A stretch of DNA of 64,000 nucleotides from the NCBI RefSeq assembly GCF_000969645.2, contig NZ_CP014222.1, forward strand, positions 186,001-250,000. Reading direction: 5' to 3'. Of the stretch, positions 34,488-44,321 are shown in pieces; position 1 is the first letter of the stretch; each line of letters begins with the position of its first letter. The translations under genes were made by a program, and so were the position numbers. The notes beneath the pieces are model-generated. The model searched no databases. It saw only the letters and a list, made by a program, of their open reading frames with translations, and was not told where the DNA came from. The DNA is from Janthinobacterium sp. B9-8. Lineage in GTDB: Bacteria; Pseudomonadota; Gammaproteobacteria; Burkholderiales; Chitinibacteraceae.

Positions 34488-36087
34488 TAGTACTTTTAAT
34501 ATTACGATGCAATTTGGCGCGAAGCCTTTATTTGAAAAGGTTTCTGTTAAGTTTGGCGATGGTAATCGCTATGGCTTGATTGGCGCAAACGGCTGCGGCA
34601 AGTCAACTTTTATGAAAATCCTGGGCGGCGATTTAGAGCCGACAGGCGGTAATGTCAGCTTAGAGCCCGGCGTGCGCTTGGGTAAGCTGAAGCAAGATCA
34701 GTTTGCGTTTGAAGATAGCCGCGTGATTGATGTGGTGATGCAAGGTCATACAGAGTTGTGGGCTGTTTTAGCAGAGCGGGATGCAATTTATGCCAATCTG
34801 GAAGCCACCGAAGACGATTATATGCGTGCAGCCGATCTGGAAGGTAAAGTGGCTGAATATGATGGCTACACTGCTGAAGCGCGTGCTGGTGCATTATTAT
34901 TGGGCGCAGGGATTCCAATTGAGCAGCATAACGGCCCGATGAGCGATGTTGCTCCGGGCTGGAAACTACGCGTATTGCTGGCGCAGGCATTGTTTTCTAA
35001 TCCGGAAGTATTGCTGCTCGATGAGCCGACCAATAACTTGGATATCAACACAATTCGTTGGCTGGAAAACTCGCTGAATGAGCGCGATTCCACCATGATT
35101 ATTATTTCGCACGATCGTCATTTCTTGAATCAAGTGTGTACGCACGTGGCCGATGTGGATTTCCGTGAAATTCGTATCTATCCGGGTACTTACGACGATT
35201 ACATGATCGCATCGACCCAAGCTCGTGAGCGTTTGCTGACAGATAACCAGAAAGCCAAAGAAAAAGTAGCCGAGCTTAATTCCTTTGCTGCGCGTTTCTC
35301 GGCCAATAAATCGAAGGCACGTCAGGCGACAAGCCGCTTGAAGCTGGCCGATAAGATTAAAGAAGGCATGGTCGATGTCAAACCATCTAGCCGTCAGAAT
35401 CCTTATATCCGCTTTGAAGTGGAAGAAAAATCCAAACTGCATCGTCAAGCTGTTGAGCTGTCTTTAGTATCTAAGTCTTTTGATAAGCCGCTGATCCAGA
35501 ATCTAGACCTGATCTTAGAAGCGGGTCAAAAGATTGCCGTCATTGGTGGTAATGGTGTGGGTAAATCCACGCTGATGAAGCTGCTGATGGATGCGATTAA
35601 GCCAGATAGCGGCAAGATTAAATGGGCAGAAAAAGCCCAGCTTGGTTATTTTGCTCAGGATCATGAAGCTGATTTTGAACAAGAAATCACTCTGTTTGAT
35701 TGGATGAAGCAGTGGAGCCAGCCCGGTACCGATGATCAAGTGATTCGTAGCATCTTAGGCCGCTTGCTGTTTGGCGGTGATGATGTGAAGAAAATGGTTA
35801 CCGTGCTGTCAGGGGGTGAAAAAGGCCGCATGCTGTATGGCAAGTTAATCCTTGAAACGCCGAATGTGCTGATTATGGATGAGCCAACAAACCATATGGA
35901 TATGGAGTCGATTGAATCTCTGAATCTGGCTTTGGATTTATTCAAAGGCACGCTGCTGTTTGTGTCGCATGACCGGATTTTTGTAAGCTCGCTGGCAACG
36001 CAAATTTTAGAGCTGAACGGTGATGGTACTTACAACTACTATGTGGGTGGCTATGAAGATTACTTGGCTAGCCGAGGTCTTGATTAA
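34483..36087 (+). CDS. ybiT: ABC-F family ATPase YbiT
   Basis: A 534-residue ABC-F protein with two ATPase domains and no membrane segments. Domain 1: Walker [10 protein letters not shown] (about 34-42), signature region and [11 protein letters not shown] (about 181). The linker (about 240-300) contains [15 protein letters not shown], and domain 2 has [17 protein letters not shown] and [14 protein letters not shown]. Sequence and length follow E. coli YbiT closely. Such proteins bind the ribosomal E site and affect translation; YbiT's precise role is less well defined. The first ATG overlaps a possible leader frame. A terminator follows. Confidence 0.95.
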   Translation: MISTFNITMQFGAKPLFEKVSVKFGDGNRYGLIGANGCGKSTFMKILGGDLEPTGGNVSLEPGVRLGKLKQDQFAFEDSRVIDVVMQGHTELWAVLAERDAIYANLEATEDDYMRAADLEGKVAEYDGYTAEARAGALLLGAGIPIEQHNGPMSDVAPGWKLRVLLAQALFSNPEVLLLDEPTNNLDINTIRWLENSLNERDSTMIIISHDRHFLNQVCTHVADVDFREIRIYPGTYDDYMIASTQARERLLTDNQKAKEKVAELNSFAARFSANKSKARQATSRLKLADKIKEGMVDVKPSSRQNPYIRFEVEEKSKLHRQAVELSLVSKSFDKPLIQNLDLILEAGQKIAVIGGNGVGKSTLMKLLMDAIKPDSGKIKWAEKAQLGYFAQDHEADFEQEITLFDWMKQWSQPGTDDQVIRSILGRLLFGGDDVKKMVTVLSGGEKGRMLYGKLILETPNVLIMDEPTNHMDMESIESLNLALDLFKGTLLFVSHDRIFVSSLATQILELNGDGTYNYYVGGYEDYLASRGLD

Positions 36088-36160
36088 GTAAGCTTAGCTT
36101 ATTTCAGTCTGCTTAGGAAATGCAAAGAAAGTTTTGAGTAAGCTTTTGTGTTAATATTGA

Positions 36161-36186
36161 AGGGGCGTTTATTCGCCCCTTTTTTA
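36161..36186 (+). terminator. Terminator after ybiT
   Basis: AGGGGCG (36161-36167) pairs with CGCCCCT (36174-36180) around TTTATT and is followed by six T. Confidence 0.88.
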
Positions 36187-36221
36187 TGTGTATTTTTGCT
36201 CTTCTGGATTGATATCTCGCT

Positions 36222-37220
36222 ATGTCTCGCACCACTCCCTTTACTGTGCCAGTTTACCCTGCCCCTGCGTGGCTGCCCGGTGGGCATGCACAAACGATCT
36301 ATCCTGCGGCGCTAATGTGGAAAAAAACGCCGATATATCGCAGAGAATCTTGGATTACGCCGGATTTAGATTCCATTGTGCTTGATTGGGTAGAGGGGCG
36401 GGTAGGCACACCCCTAGTGGTGTTATTTCATGGCCTGGAAGGCAGCTCGCGCAGCCACTATGCAACCTCTTTATTTGATTATCTTTACCCTTTGGGCTGG
36501 CGAGGCGTGGTGCCGCATTTTCGCTCCTGTGGCAATGCCATTAATCGATTACCAAGGGCTTACCATGCGGGAGACTCTGCCGAAATTGATTGGGTGCTTT
36601 GCCGCATTCGTGCGCAATATCCGGATGTGCCAATTTTTGCGGTGGGCGTTTCGCTAGGCGGAAATGCTTTGCTTAAGTGGCTGGGAGAGCAGGGCGAGGC
36701 CGCTTCTGCGGTGATTAATGCTGCTGCTGCGGTATGTGCGCCGATGGATTTAACTGCAACGGGCAATGCGCTGGATCAGGGCTTTAATCGCAGGGTGTAC
36801 ACGCGTGAATTTTTGCGCAGCTTACGCAAGAAGACCTTTGCTAAACTAAAGCTGGTTGATAATCCTTTTCTTGATCAGGAAAGCTTACGCCGCGCTACTA
36901 CATTGCGTGAGTTTGATGACTTGGTGACGGCTCCCATTCATGGCTTTAAAAGTGTCGATCATTATTGGCAATCTGCAAGCTGCAAGCCTCATCTTGCTTC
37001 AATCCGTCTGCCCAGTTTAGTGATTAATGCAAAAAATGATCCTTTTGTACCTTATGAGTCTTTGCCTTTGCAGGCGGAAGTGTCTGATCACGTTACACTA
37101 ATGCAAACGCGGGAAGGGGGACATGTTGGCTTTGTCTCCGGTGCGATGCCGGGCCACTTGCAGTGGTTGCCACAAACCTTGCATCGTTTCTTTCAGTGCC
37201 ACTTACCGCAGCCTCGCTAA
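36222..37220 (+). CDS. yheT: YheT-family alpha/beta hydrolase
   Basis: A 332-residue UPF0017/YheT (ABHD1/2/3-like) hydrolase. It begins with the family signature PAPAWLPGGHAQTIYP. The nucleophile elbow is GVSLGGNALLKW (Ser about 144), the acid is probably Asp in NAKNDPFVP and the His is in REGGHVGFV; HGLEGSSRSHYA forms the oxyanion region. The physiological substrate is unknown; esterase or lipase activity is the family expectation. It is followed after 11 bases by the mutase gene, so the two are probably co-transcribed. Confidence 0.92.
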   Translation: MSRTTPFTVPVYPAPAWLPGGHAQTIYPAALMWKKTPIYRRESWITPDLDSIVLDWVEGRVGTPLVVLFHGLEGSSRSHYATSLFDYLYPLGWRGVVPHFRSCGNAINRLPRAYHAGDSAEIDWVLCRIRAQYPDVPIFAVGVSLGGNALLKWLGEQGEAASAVINAAAAVCAPMDLTATGNALDQGFNRRVYTREFLRSLRKKTFAKLKLVDNPFLDQESLRRATTLREFDDLVTAPIHGFKSVDHYWQSASCKPHLASIRLPSLVINAKNDPFVPYESLPLQAEVSDHVTLMQTREGGHVGFVSGAMPGHLQWLPQTLHRFFQCHLPQPR

Positions 37221-37231
37221 GGGAGCTTATT

Positions 37232-38584
37232 TTGCCTCTGCTTTCTCCTCGTCTTTTTAAAGCTTACGATATTCGGGCTCAAACATCGCTGCTTACCACT
37301 GAGGTGGCTCACTATATTGGTTTGGGTTTAGGTGCAGAGGCCCATCAGCGCGGCATTCAGCGCATTGCGGTTGCTCGGGACGGCCGTTTTTCCAGTCCTG
37401 CTTTGGCTGCTGCTTTGATCAACGCGCTGGTGGCAAGTGGCATTACCGTGCTTGATTTAGGGTTGGCAGCCACACCCTTGCTCTATTTTGCAGCCCGTCA
37501 GTATGCTGCAGGTTCCGGGGTAATGATTACCGGTAGCCATAATCCTGCTGACTATAATGGTATTAAAATGACGTTGGCAGGCGAAACCATTGATGGCGAA
37601 GCTTTGCAGGCCTTACGGCTGCGTATTGAAGCCGATGATTTTATTGCAGGCAATGGGCAGATTCAGCCGCTTAATATTGCTGCTGATTACTATACTGCTG
37701 TGGCAGCGATTTGCCCTTTAGCGCGGCCTTTTAAAGTGGTGGTGGATTGTGGCAATGGTGTGCCGGGGGCGTTCGCTCCTGATTTATATCGTGCCTTAGG
37801 CTGCGATGTGATTGAGTTATTTTGCCAGGTTGATGGTGCTTTTCCTAATCACCACCCCGATCCGCAGGTTGAGGCGAATCTCGCTGACTTAAAGCGCGTT
37901 GTGTTAGAGCAGAATGCAGATATCGGGCTGGCATTTGATGGTGATGGGGATCGCTTAGGAGTGGTGACTAGTCATGGTGAAAGCATCCCTGGCGACCGAT
38001 TACTGATGTTATTTGCCGCGGCGGCTTTAGAAAAACAGCCGGGGCATATTTTATATGATGTGAAATCGAGTGGCTTAATTGCAACGTGGGTGAAAAGCAA
38101 GGGGGGGAGTTGCGCCGCAATCCCAACAGGGCATGGGCATATGAAACGTCATTTGCATGATTCCCAAGCCTTGCTTGCAGGGGAGTTATCCGGGCATTTT
38201 GCTTTTAATGACTGGCAAGACGATGATGCTTTGTTTGCTGGGGCCCGATTTTTAAAGCTGATGGCAGAGAAGGATTTAGAGCAAATGCTAAGCACATTGC
38301 CCCGCTCTGTTTCCACACCTGAGCTGCAAGTGGCCTTAGAGCAAGATGGGCATCAATTGGTTGCCAAAATTGCTCAAAACGCAGTTTTTCCTCAGGCTTT
38401 GCGTATTTTTACGATCGATGGTTTACGTATTGAATATGCAGACGGCTTTGGCCTGATTCGTGCGTCAAATACCACGCCGGTCTTAACGCTGAGGATAGAG
38501 GCACAAACATCGCTGGGCTTAGCAAGAATACGCTCAGAATTAGCAGCGGCAATTGCGCCGCTGGAGTTTCCGCTGGTGGCGTAA
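37232..38584 (+). CDS. algC: Phosphomannomutase / phosphoglucomutase
   Basis: A 450-residue alpha-D-phosphohexomutase of the AlgC/ManB type. It supplies mannose-1-phosphate or glucose-1-phosphate for surface polysaccharides. Motifs: catalytic phospho-Ser in TGSHNPADYNG (about 100), metal loop DGDGDRLG (about 237), sugar loop GELSGHFAF (about 320) and the C-terminal phosphate loop RASNTTPVLTLR. I start it at the TTG at 37232 because GGGAG lies 6 bases upstream and the product then begins with the family-like LFKAYDIR region; an in-frame ATG at 37163 would overlap yheT. Substrate preference cannot be read from sequence alone. Confidence 0.9.
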   Translation: MPLLSPRLFKAYDIRAQTSLLTTEVAHYIGLGLGAEAHQRGIQRIAVARDGRFSSPALAAALINALVASGITVLDLGLAATPLLYFAARQYAAGSGVMITGSHNPADYNGIKMTLAGETIDGEALQALRLRIEADDFIAGNGQIQPLNIAADYYTAVAAICPLARPFKVVVDCGNGVPGAFAPDLYRALGCDVIELFCQVDGAFPNHHPDPQVEANLADLKRVVLEQNADIGLAFDGDGDRLGVVTSHGESIPGDRLLMLFAAAALEKQPGHILYDVKSSGLIATWVKSKGGSCAAIPTGHGHMKRHLHDSQALLAGELSGHFAFNDWQDDDALFAGARFLKLMAEKDLEQMLSTLPRSVSTPELQVALEQDGHQLVAKIAQNAVFPQALRIFTIDGLRIEYADGFGLIRASNTTPVLTLRIEAQTSLGLARIRSELAAAIAPLEFPLVA

Positions 38585-38735
38585 TGCACGATGGCTTATA
38601 AGCTATCCGGCGTATTTTTTTTAGAGGAATTAGGTGGATGCTGCTGTGTGGCAGCTTGTACCATCCTAAGTGTATTGATGACGGGTTTATCAAGACTTTG
38701 CTGAATGCGGGTCTGTATTTATTTTTGGAAAAACA

Positions 38736-39569
38736 ATGATTCCTGCTCCACACCTTATCGCCGCACAAGTAGCAAATGCTTTACAGGAAGACATCGGCCA
38801 TTGTGACTGGACTGCTATGTTGATTACGAGCGACACCCAAGGCAGTGCCACAGTGATTGCCAGGCAAAGTGCCGTGTTATGCGGGCAGGCTTGGTTTGAC
38901 GAAGTATTTCGCCAGGTTGATTCACGGGTGAAAATAGAATGGCTGGCTCAGGAAGGCGAGCGTGTTGAGGCTGATCAAGCCCTGTGCCGCATCCATGGGC
39001 TGGCGCGCAGCTTATTAACGGCAGAACGGAGCGCGTTAAATTTCTTACAAACTTTATCGGCAGTGGCGAGTGAAACGCGTCGTTATGTTGATTTAGTGAG
39101 TCATACTTCAGCAAAAATTCATGACACACGTAAAACGCTGCCAGGCTTACGCTTGGCGCAGAAATATGCCGTGACGGTGGGCGGTGGGCAGAACCAGCGC
39201 ATTGGCTTATACGATGGTATTTTAATAAAAGAAAACCATATCTTAGCTGCTGGTAGTATTGCCGCAGCCTTACAAGTAGCTGTGAAGTTGGCTCCGCCTG
39301 ATGTTAGTATTCAGATAGAGGTAGAAACCATTCATGAGCTGGAGCAGGCTTTACATGCTGGCGCTAAGTCAGTACTGCTCGATAATATGAATTTAACTGA
39401 TCTACGCGCTGCAGTGGCATTGGCGGGAAATAGTGCTGTTTTAGAGGCTTCTGGCGGCGTAGATGAGGATACTGTGCGTGAAATCGCCGAAACAGGCGTT
39501 CAGCGTATTTCAATTGGTAAGCTAACTAAAGATGTGCAAGCAGTCGATTTATCAATGCGGTTTGTGTAA
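38736..39569 (+). CDS. nadC: Quinolinate phosphoribosyltransferase
   Basis: A 277-residue NadC making nicotinate mononucleotide from quinolinate and PRPP in de novo NAD synthesis. Seen: EDIGHCDWTA near the N-terminus, ERSALNFLQTLS (about 90-102), DTRKTLPGLRLAQKYAVTVGGGQNQRIGLYDGILIKENH (about 130-168), the EVE segment and SGGVDEDTVREIAETGVQRISIG near the end. The length is standard. It lies 151 bases after the mutase gene. No other nad genes adjoin it. Confidence 0.96.
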   Translation: MIPAPHLIAAQVANALQEDIGHCDWTAMLITSDTQGSATVIARQSAVLCGQAWFDEVFRQVDSRVKIEWLAQEGERVEADQALCRIHGLARSLLTAERSALNFLQTLSAVASETRRYVDLVSHTSAKIHDTRKTLPGLRLAQKYAVTVGGGQNQRIGLYDGILIKENHILAAGSIAAALQVAVKLAPPDVSIQIEVETIHELEQALHAGAKSVLLDNMNLTDLRAAVALAGNSAVLEASGGVDEDTVREIAETGVQRISIGKLTKDVQAVDLSMRFV

Positions 39570-39639
39570 GAACGGAACAGCTATACCCCTCTTAACTTGT
39601 GTCAGTTTTTTTCTCTCGTACTTCTAAGGAGCTTTTCTT

Positions 39640-39939
39640 ATGAATACCAATAGCGAAACTTTACTCGATCAATCACAAGATATTTTGCAAGAAGCTGAGC
39701 AACTTTTGCTTGAAGCGTCTCAGGCCGGTGGTAAAGATGCTGAGGCTCTGTATGCCCGGGCCGTTGAACGTTTGCGTATGGCCAAAGTTCGTCTGGTAGA
39801 AGTCGAACAAGTTGCGGTTGCCAAGGCTAAAAAAGCCGCTAAAGTTACCGACGAGTATGTGCACGATCATCCTTGGCAAGCCATTGGTGTGGCAGCAGCG
39901 GTAGGCGCGCTGGTAGGTATGTTGATCTCGCGTCGTTAA
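39640..39939 (+). CDS. yqjD: YqjD/ElaB-type (DUF883) tail-anchored membrane protein
   Basis: A 99-residue protein with a long charged helix (about 8-75) and a single C-terminal membrane segment (WQAIGVAAAVGALVGMLISRR), preceded by the family DEYVHDHPWQ motif. E. coli YqjD and ElaB are inner-membrane proteins that bind ribosomes in stationary phase. It is the first of three close genes in the yqjD-yqjE-like order. AAGGAG lies 8 bases before the ATG. Confidence 0.88.
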   Translation: MNTNSETLLDQSQDILQEAEQLLLEASQAGGKDAEALYARAVERLRMAKVRLVEVEQVAVAKAKKAAKVTDEYVHDHPWQAIGVAAAVGALVGMLISRR

Positions 39940-39944
39940 TTGTG

Positions 39945-40328
39945 ATGCCTCCGACTCCTCTTCTTGCCAGCGTGCAGCGTATTTTGGCTCAGGTAGCTGG
40001 TTTGCTTGGCACACATCTTGAATTGTTCGGTTTAGAGCTGCAGGACGCTTTGCAGCGTTTTGCCGTTAATTTTATTTTGGGCGTGCTGTCTGTGGTGCTA
40101 GGGGGCTTATGTCTGGCTTTAGCTGCCGTTTTGCTGTTGATTATTTTTTGGGATAGCCATCGGATTGCCGTCGCGCTTGGGCTTATGCTGGTATACGGCG
40201 GAGCTGCAATTGGCTTTGCTGCTTACTTACGTCATCGCCTAAAACACGCCGCTGATTTGTTTCCGGCGACCTGCGGCGAGCTGGCTCGTGATCGCAAAGC
40301 CTTACTTCACGCTGAGGATGAGGCATGA
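39945..40328 (+). CDS. yqjE: YqjE-type (DUF1469, holin superfamily 6) membrane protein
   Basis: A 127-residue protein with two membrane segments (about 42-70 and 77-98) in the pattern of the YqjE / DUF1469 family. The N-terminal amphipathic helix contains LFGLELQDALQRFAVNF. It starts 5 bases after the yqjD stop at ATG 39945; a GTG one codon earlier is possible. The stop overlaps the next start by 4 bases, so translation is probably coupled. The function of the family is unknown. Confidence 0.85.
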   Translation: MPPTPLLASVQRILAQVAGLLGTHLELFGLELQDALQRFAVNFILGVLSVVLGGLCLALAAVLLLIIFWDSHRIAVALGLMLVYGGAAIGFAAYLRHRLKHAADLFPATCGELARDRKALLHAEDEA

Positions 40329-40591
40329 AATTAGCGCGCTTCTATCGTAAACAGTTTTTGCAGCTCAAAGCCGAACAGCAGCGGCAAGCGTTGCGGCAAG
40401 AGTTGAAAGCCTTTGCCCAGCCGATTAATTTTCTGCAAGAGGGTTTAGCGATCAGCCAGCCTAAAGGCGGCTTATTAGGCTGGCTGAAATTAGCACGATT
40501 TGCGCTGCGTTCTGAAGGCTTGAAAAAGCACCTTGCGCTTGCATTGGGGGTGTTACAGATTGCCCGGTTTGTGATGAGGAAACGAACTTAG
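40325..40591 (+). CDS. Small basic protein, third gene of the yqjDE-like operon
   Basis: An 88-residue basic protein (MKLARFYRKQF...) whose ATG overlaps the stop of the preceding gene. It has an N-terminal charged helix and a weakly hydrophobic C-terminal helix (ALALGVLQIARFVMRK). In E. coli the third position is taken by YqjK; this protein is in the same place but the similarity is too weak for me to assert homology. A terminator follows. Confidence 0.75.
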   Translation: MKLARFYRKQFLQLKAEQQRQALRQELKAFAQPINFLQEGLAISQPKGGLLGWLKLARFALRSEGLKKHLALALGVLQIARFVMRKRT

Positions 40592-40615
40592 CTTAGCCAG
40601 CTGTAGCCAAATAAA

Positions 40616-40647
40616 AATAAGCCGAGCGATGCTCGGCTTATTTTTTT
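40616..40647. terminator. Bidirectional terminator between the yqjDE-like operon and the chemoreceptor gene
   Basis: AAGCCGAGC (40619-40627) pairs with GCTCGGCTT (40631-40639), with an A-rich 5' side and seven T on the 3' side. It separates convergent genes. Confidence 0.9.
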
Positions 40648-42289
40648 ATGTAGCAATGCCTAAGCTTAGCGCAGGCTCGCTGGTTTTTTGTGCATGGTCT
40701 ATTTGCAGATGGTGGCGAAATTTAAAAAAGGCCAATTGCGTATCAAGATGATTCGCCGCATAAGTCAGCTCGCTCAGCTCGCTGAGCATTTGCTCACTTC
40801 TCTGGCTGCTGGCCTGCGCATTACCCCCAATATCTCGTAATCTTTCATTGATGGCTTCGCTGAAGGCGCTTTGCTCTTCTACTGCGGTGCTGATGGTTTC
40901 CATCATTTCGTTGACCTTGCTGGCGGCCTGATTGATTTCTCCCAATGCGCTACTAATGGTGTGGCTGTCTTGCCGGCATTCAATAACATGCGATGCCGCA
41001 GATTGCATGGCTGCAAGTGTTTCCTGAGTGCAGGCTTGCGTGTCGTCCAGAATGCGGCGGATGTCTTTAGTTGAATTTGCGGTTAGGTGAGAGAGTTTTC
41101 TGACTTCATCGGCCACCACTGCAAATCCACGACCATGCTCACCTGCTCTTGCTGCTTCAATCGCGGCATTCAGCGCGAGCAAGTTTGTTTGCCCGGCAAT
41201 ATCTTCGATCATGGTGGCTACATTGACGATCTGGCGTATGGCATGGGTGAGCGCCTGTATGGTGGTTTCTATCTGATTAAAATCATCTGTTAATGCTTCC
41301 AACTTGAGCTTTGAATCATGCCCTGCAGAATGAGCCGCTTGCACATTGACCAGCGATTGCTGACTAATGATGGCCGTGCGTACAGCTTGCACACTGATAT
41401 GAGTGATTGAATCTTGCAGCAGGATGCTGCTCGAGCCGATTTCCAGTAGATGATTACTTTGTAAGCTTGCCCCTTCATGGTTAGCCTTGGCGAGCTGAGT
41501 AATATGGTTTGCTTCTTCCCGTGAAAGTTGTGAGGCTTGGCGTGCTTGCTGTAGCGTGTTTTCCAGCTGATTCAGAAAGCGGTTGATTCCTTGGCCCAGC
41601 TCACCTAATTCATCCGGGGTTTCTGCAATCCGGCTGGTTAAATCACCGGTCTCTAGTTTTGCCGTTTCTGTGGCCATTGCATGTAAGCGGCTTTTGAGCT
41701 TGCGGGCAAAATGTAGCTGGCTGAGCACAATAAAGAGAGCGCTGAATAAAAGCGGCAAGAGCACGGTACGTAAGAGCTGATCGATATGGGCGCTGATGGC
41801 CTGATTTGCTGCGCGTGATTGAGTTTGCAAGCCCGTTTCTAATTGATTGAGTACCGCTAAGGCGGGCTCCAAATCATTTTTATAAATTTGCTCCGGAATG
41901 CTTAGAGCATCTTGCGGGCTTTCGCTGGCAATGGTGATCGCGCTTTGAAATTGTTTTAGATAGTTTTGCCAGTGTTGGCTGAGCAGGGCATCGAGCTTTT
42001 GCTGCTCAGAAGGAGCCAAGTGCGCTCTGATAACGGGGCTCGCGCTTTGTACCGTTTGTTGAGCGGTTTGTAATTGTTGCTTGGCGGTATCGACTAGGGG
42101 GTCGAGCCTGGAAATAATCAGCATGGTACTGCGGATCTGATTCAGAGAATTGACTGCATTTTGGCTGTCGTGATGAAACTGGAAATCATGCGCAAGTGTG
42201 TTGCTCTTCCATGTCATCCAGCAGGCAAGGGAGACAAGGGCTACAACAGTCAAGCCGCTTACCCATTTTAATTGCGTGGTCATTCTCAT
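40646..42289 (-). CDS. Methyl-accepting chemotaxis protein
   Basis: A 547-residue transmembrane chemoreceptor: TM1 at about 9-27, a helical periplasmic four-helix-bundle-type sensor (about 28-168), TM2 at about 170-190, a HAMP region (about 192-245) and the cytoplasmic signalling domain. The conserved hairpin tip is [39 protein letters not shown] (about 373-411), which binds CheA and CheW. No C-terminal pentapeptide for CheR docking is seen. The ligand is unknown. It is transcribed alone, without che genes nearby. Confidence 0.94.
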   Translation of the reverse strand: MRMTTQLKWVSGLTVVALVSLACWMTWKSNTLAHDFQFHHDSQNAVNSLNQIRSTMLIISRLDPLVDTAKQQLQTAQQTVQSASPVIRAHLAPSEQQKLDALLSQHWQNYLKQFQSAITIASESPQDALSIPEQIYKNDLEPALAVLNQLETGLQTQSRAANQAISAHIDQLLRTVLLPLLFSALFIVLSQLHFARKLKSRLHAMATETAKLETGDLTSRIAETPDELGELGQGINRFLNQLENTLQQARQASQLSREEANHITQLAKANHEGASLQSNHLLEIGSSSILLQDSITHISVQAVRTAIISQQSLVNVQAAHSAGHDSKLKLEALTDDFNQIETTIQALTHAIRQIVNVATMIEDIAGQTNLLALNAAIEAARAGEHGRGFAVVADEVRKLSHLTANSTKDIRRILDDTQACTQETLAAMQSAASHVIECRQDSHTISSALGEINQAASKVNEMMETISTAVEEQSAFSEAINERLRDIGGNAQASSQRSEQMLSELSELTYAANHLDTQLAFFKFRHHLQIDHAQKTSEPALSLGIAT

Positions 42290-42444
42290 CAGATTTCTCT
42301 AATTTAGTAGGAAGAAACCGGCGAAGAGTATGATTATTATGTTGCATGAATATGACAAAAAATGATCGTTTCAAACATGAGTTTGCGTGCTAAAAAATAG
42401 TCGATCATTTACTGTCTTTAGCATTTTTTAAGATTGATTATTAC

Positions 42445-44226
42445 TTATACTTTGGTTACAGATTTACTCAGGTATCTTGGGGTATCAATCTCGTTTTTCT
42501 GCAAAATAGCGGTGTTATATGCCAGTGTTTGTAAGGCGATGCCATACAAAATAGGATTTAAATCATGCAGATTGTTTGGCATGCAAATCACATTAAAGTG
42601 CTCTGCAGAGGCGAGACCCGCATCCGATAAAATAAACAATTCACCGCCTCTGGCTCTGACTTCTTGCAAATTAGCGAGTAGTTTTTCGGTTAAGCGGTTC
42701 CAGGGCAAGCAGGCGATTACGGGTAAATCTTTGTTGATTAAGGTTAGCGGCCCATGGATCAGCTCGCCGGCAGGAAAACCATATGCGTGGATATAGGCGA
42801 CTTCTTGCATCTTTAAAGCGGCTTCCTGGGCAAGCGGGTAATAAAGATGCCGGCCTACAAAAAAGAGCTGCTTACTATCGAATATTTTGTTCGCCCATTC
42901 TTGTAATTGCTCTGTGATCACCGCAAGATCACTGGCTGCCCGTGGAAGGCGCAGCAGATCATGAATGGCAGCCGCTTCCGTGGCAGGGGGCAGATGGCCA
43001 CGTAGCTTGGCAAAGCAGAGCGCCAGCCGATATAAGGTCAGGAGCTGGGTGCTAAATGTTTTGGTTGAGGTGACGCCAATTTCTGGCCCCGCCGCTAAAA
43101 AGAGTTGAAAGCGGGCGAGTTGCATCAAGGTACTGGGGGAGGCGTTTGAGATGGCCAGCGTGTGTGCATGATTCTGGCTTTGTGCGTATTTAAGCGCCGC
43201 GATCGTGTCGGCGGTTTCACCGGATTGGGAAATCGCAATAATCAGCGTGTTGTGGTGCTGCACCGCATCGCGGTAGCGATATTCGCTGGCCAGCTCCACC
43301 GTGCATGGCAGGCCGGCTAAGGCTTCAAACCAATAACGGGCGATCAGTGCGGCATGATAGCTGCTGCCGCTGGCTAGCAAGGTGATGCCTTCTATATCGC
43401 AGAGAATACGAGCGGCATCGTTATCTAATAATTGAGCCAAATTGGCGTCGCAGCCGCTATCGTCCAGAATATCTGCAAAAATTGCCGCCTGCTCATTGAT
43501 CTCTTTCTGCATATAGTGATGAAAGCCATGCAGCTTTATTCTGGCTTGCTGAAAGTCTTCAGGCTCTCTCTGGCAGGGCTCCCCTAGTGGGTTAAGAATT
43601 GTGCACTTGCCGGGACTAAATCTGGCGGTGTCCCCTAAAGCCAGGCGAATGATGTCCGGGGCAATGCTTTGCAGCGCTTGTGGCTGATCAGAAAAGCCTG
43701 CACTGCTTTGGCCTACTGAAATAAAGAGGGGGATGTGTCTGGAGGTGCAGATGATTTCATTTTCTGCAGACATCACGCCTATGGCGTAAACCCCGATGAG
43801 CTCACTGGCGGCTAAATGAACGGCTTTTAATAGATCATGCTGGCTGCGGTAATGCCAATGAATTAAATCTGCGGCAAGTTGGGCGGTGCTGGGCTTGTCG
43901 TTCAGATAGCCTAAGGTGGCCAGCTTATCCTGTAAGGCCTCGCTATTTTCAATTAAGCCCCGGCAGCTCACTGTAATCGTATCCCGGCTACTGGCAATGC
44001 TGTGCTTAACCGGTTTATCCCAATCCAAGCGAATTAAGGTGCGATGGGCTGTTTGCTCATGTAAATGCAGGTGCAGAGTCAGAATGGGGCAGGATAAAAT
44101 CTGCGCTTCTGGCTGATCGGTGATTAAAGTCGCACTGCAATGGCCTTGCTCAATCATGGTATTGAGTTGTTGGCTGATATTTTTCAGAACATTATCTTGA
44201 GAAACGATTCCAATCAAAGCACCCAT
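42445..44226 (-). CDS. GlmS paralogue with degenerate glutaminase domain and intact isomerase domain
   Basis: A 593-residue protein co-linear with glucosamine-6-phosphate synthase (GlmS, about 609). The N-terminal half keeps the Ntn outline but starts MGALIGIVS where GlmS has MCGIVG, so the nucleophile Cys is absent. The HTRWATHG segment is unrecognisable and VHNGIIEN reads SCRGLIEN. The two SIS domains are well kept: GSSYHAALIARYWFEALAG, SQSGETADT, STKTFSTQ, the base-containing LKMQEVAYIHAYGFPAGELIHGP and the C-terminal PRYLSKSVTKV. It may therefore use free ammonia, or work backwards as a deaminase, or be regulatory. It follows a GT14 glycosyltransferase gene on the same strand. GGAG lies 7 bases before the ATG. 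Confidence 0.88.
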   Translation of the reverse strand: MGALIGIVSQDNVLKNISQQLNTMIEQGHCSATLITDQPEAQILSCPILTLHLHLHEQTAHRTLIRLDWDKPVKHSIASSRDTITVSCRGLIENSEALQDKLATLGYLNDKPSTAQLAADLIHWHYRSQHDLLKAVHLAASELIGVYAIGVMSAENEIICTSRHIPLFISVGQSSAGFSDQPQALQSIAPDIIRLALGDTARFSPGKCTILNPLGEPCQREPEDFQQARIKLHGFHHYMQKEINEQAAIFADILDDSGCDANLAQLLDNDAARILCDIEGITLLASGSSYHAALIARYWFEALAGLPCTVELASEYRYRDAVQHHNTLIIAISQSGETADTIAALKYAQSQNHAHTLAISNASPSTLMQLARFQLFLAAGPEIGVTSTKTFSTQLLTLYRLALCFAKLRGHLPPATEAAAIHDLLRLPRAASDLAVITEQLQEWANKIFDSKQLFFVGRHLYYPLAQEAALKMQEVAYIHAYGFPAGELIHGPLTLINKDLPVIACLPWNRLTEKLLANLQEVRARGGELFILSDAGLASAEHFNVICMPNNLHDLNPILYGIALQTLAYNTAILQKNEIDTPRYLSKSVTKV

Positions 44227-44321
44227 ATTCTCGCTCCAATATTTTGTTGGTTCCCTTTATTATCTGATATATGCCAAAAAATATATGACTTATTTTGTAA
44301 GAATAAAGAGGGTGTCGGGGG

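Noticed and set aside
42445..44226. Housekeeping glmS
   Set aside because: The essential N-terminal Cys and other glutaminase residues are absent, and the expected glmU neighbour is missing.
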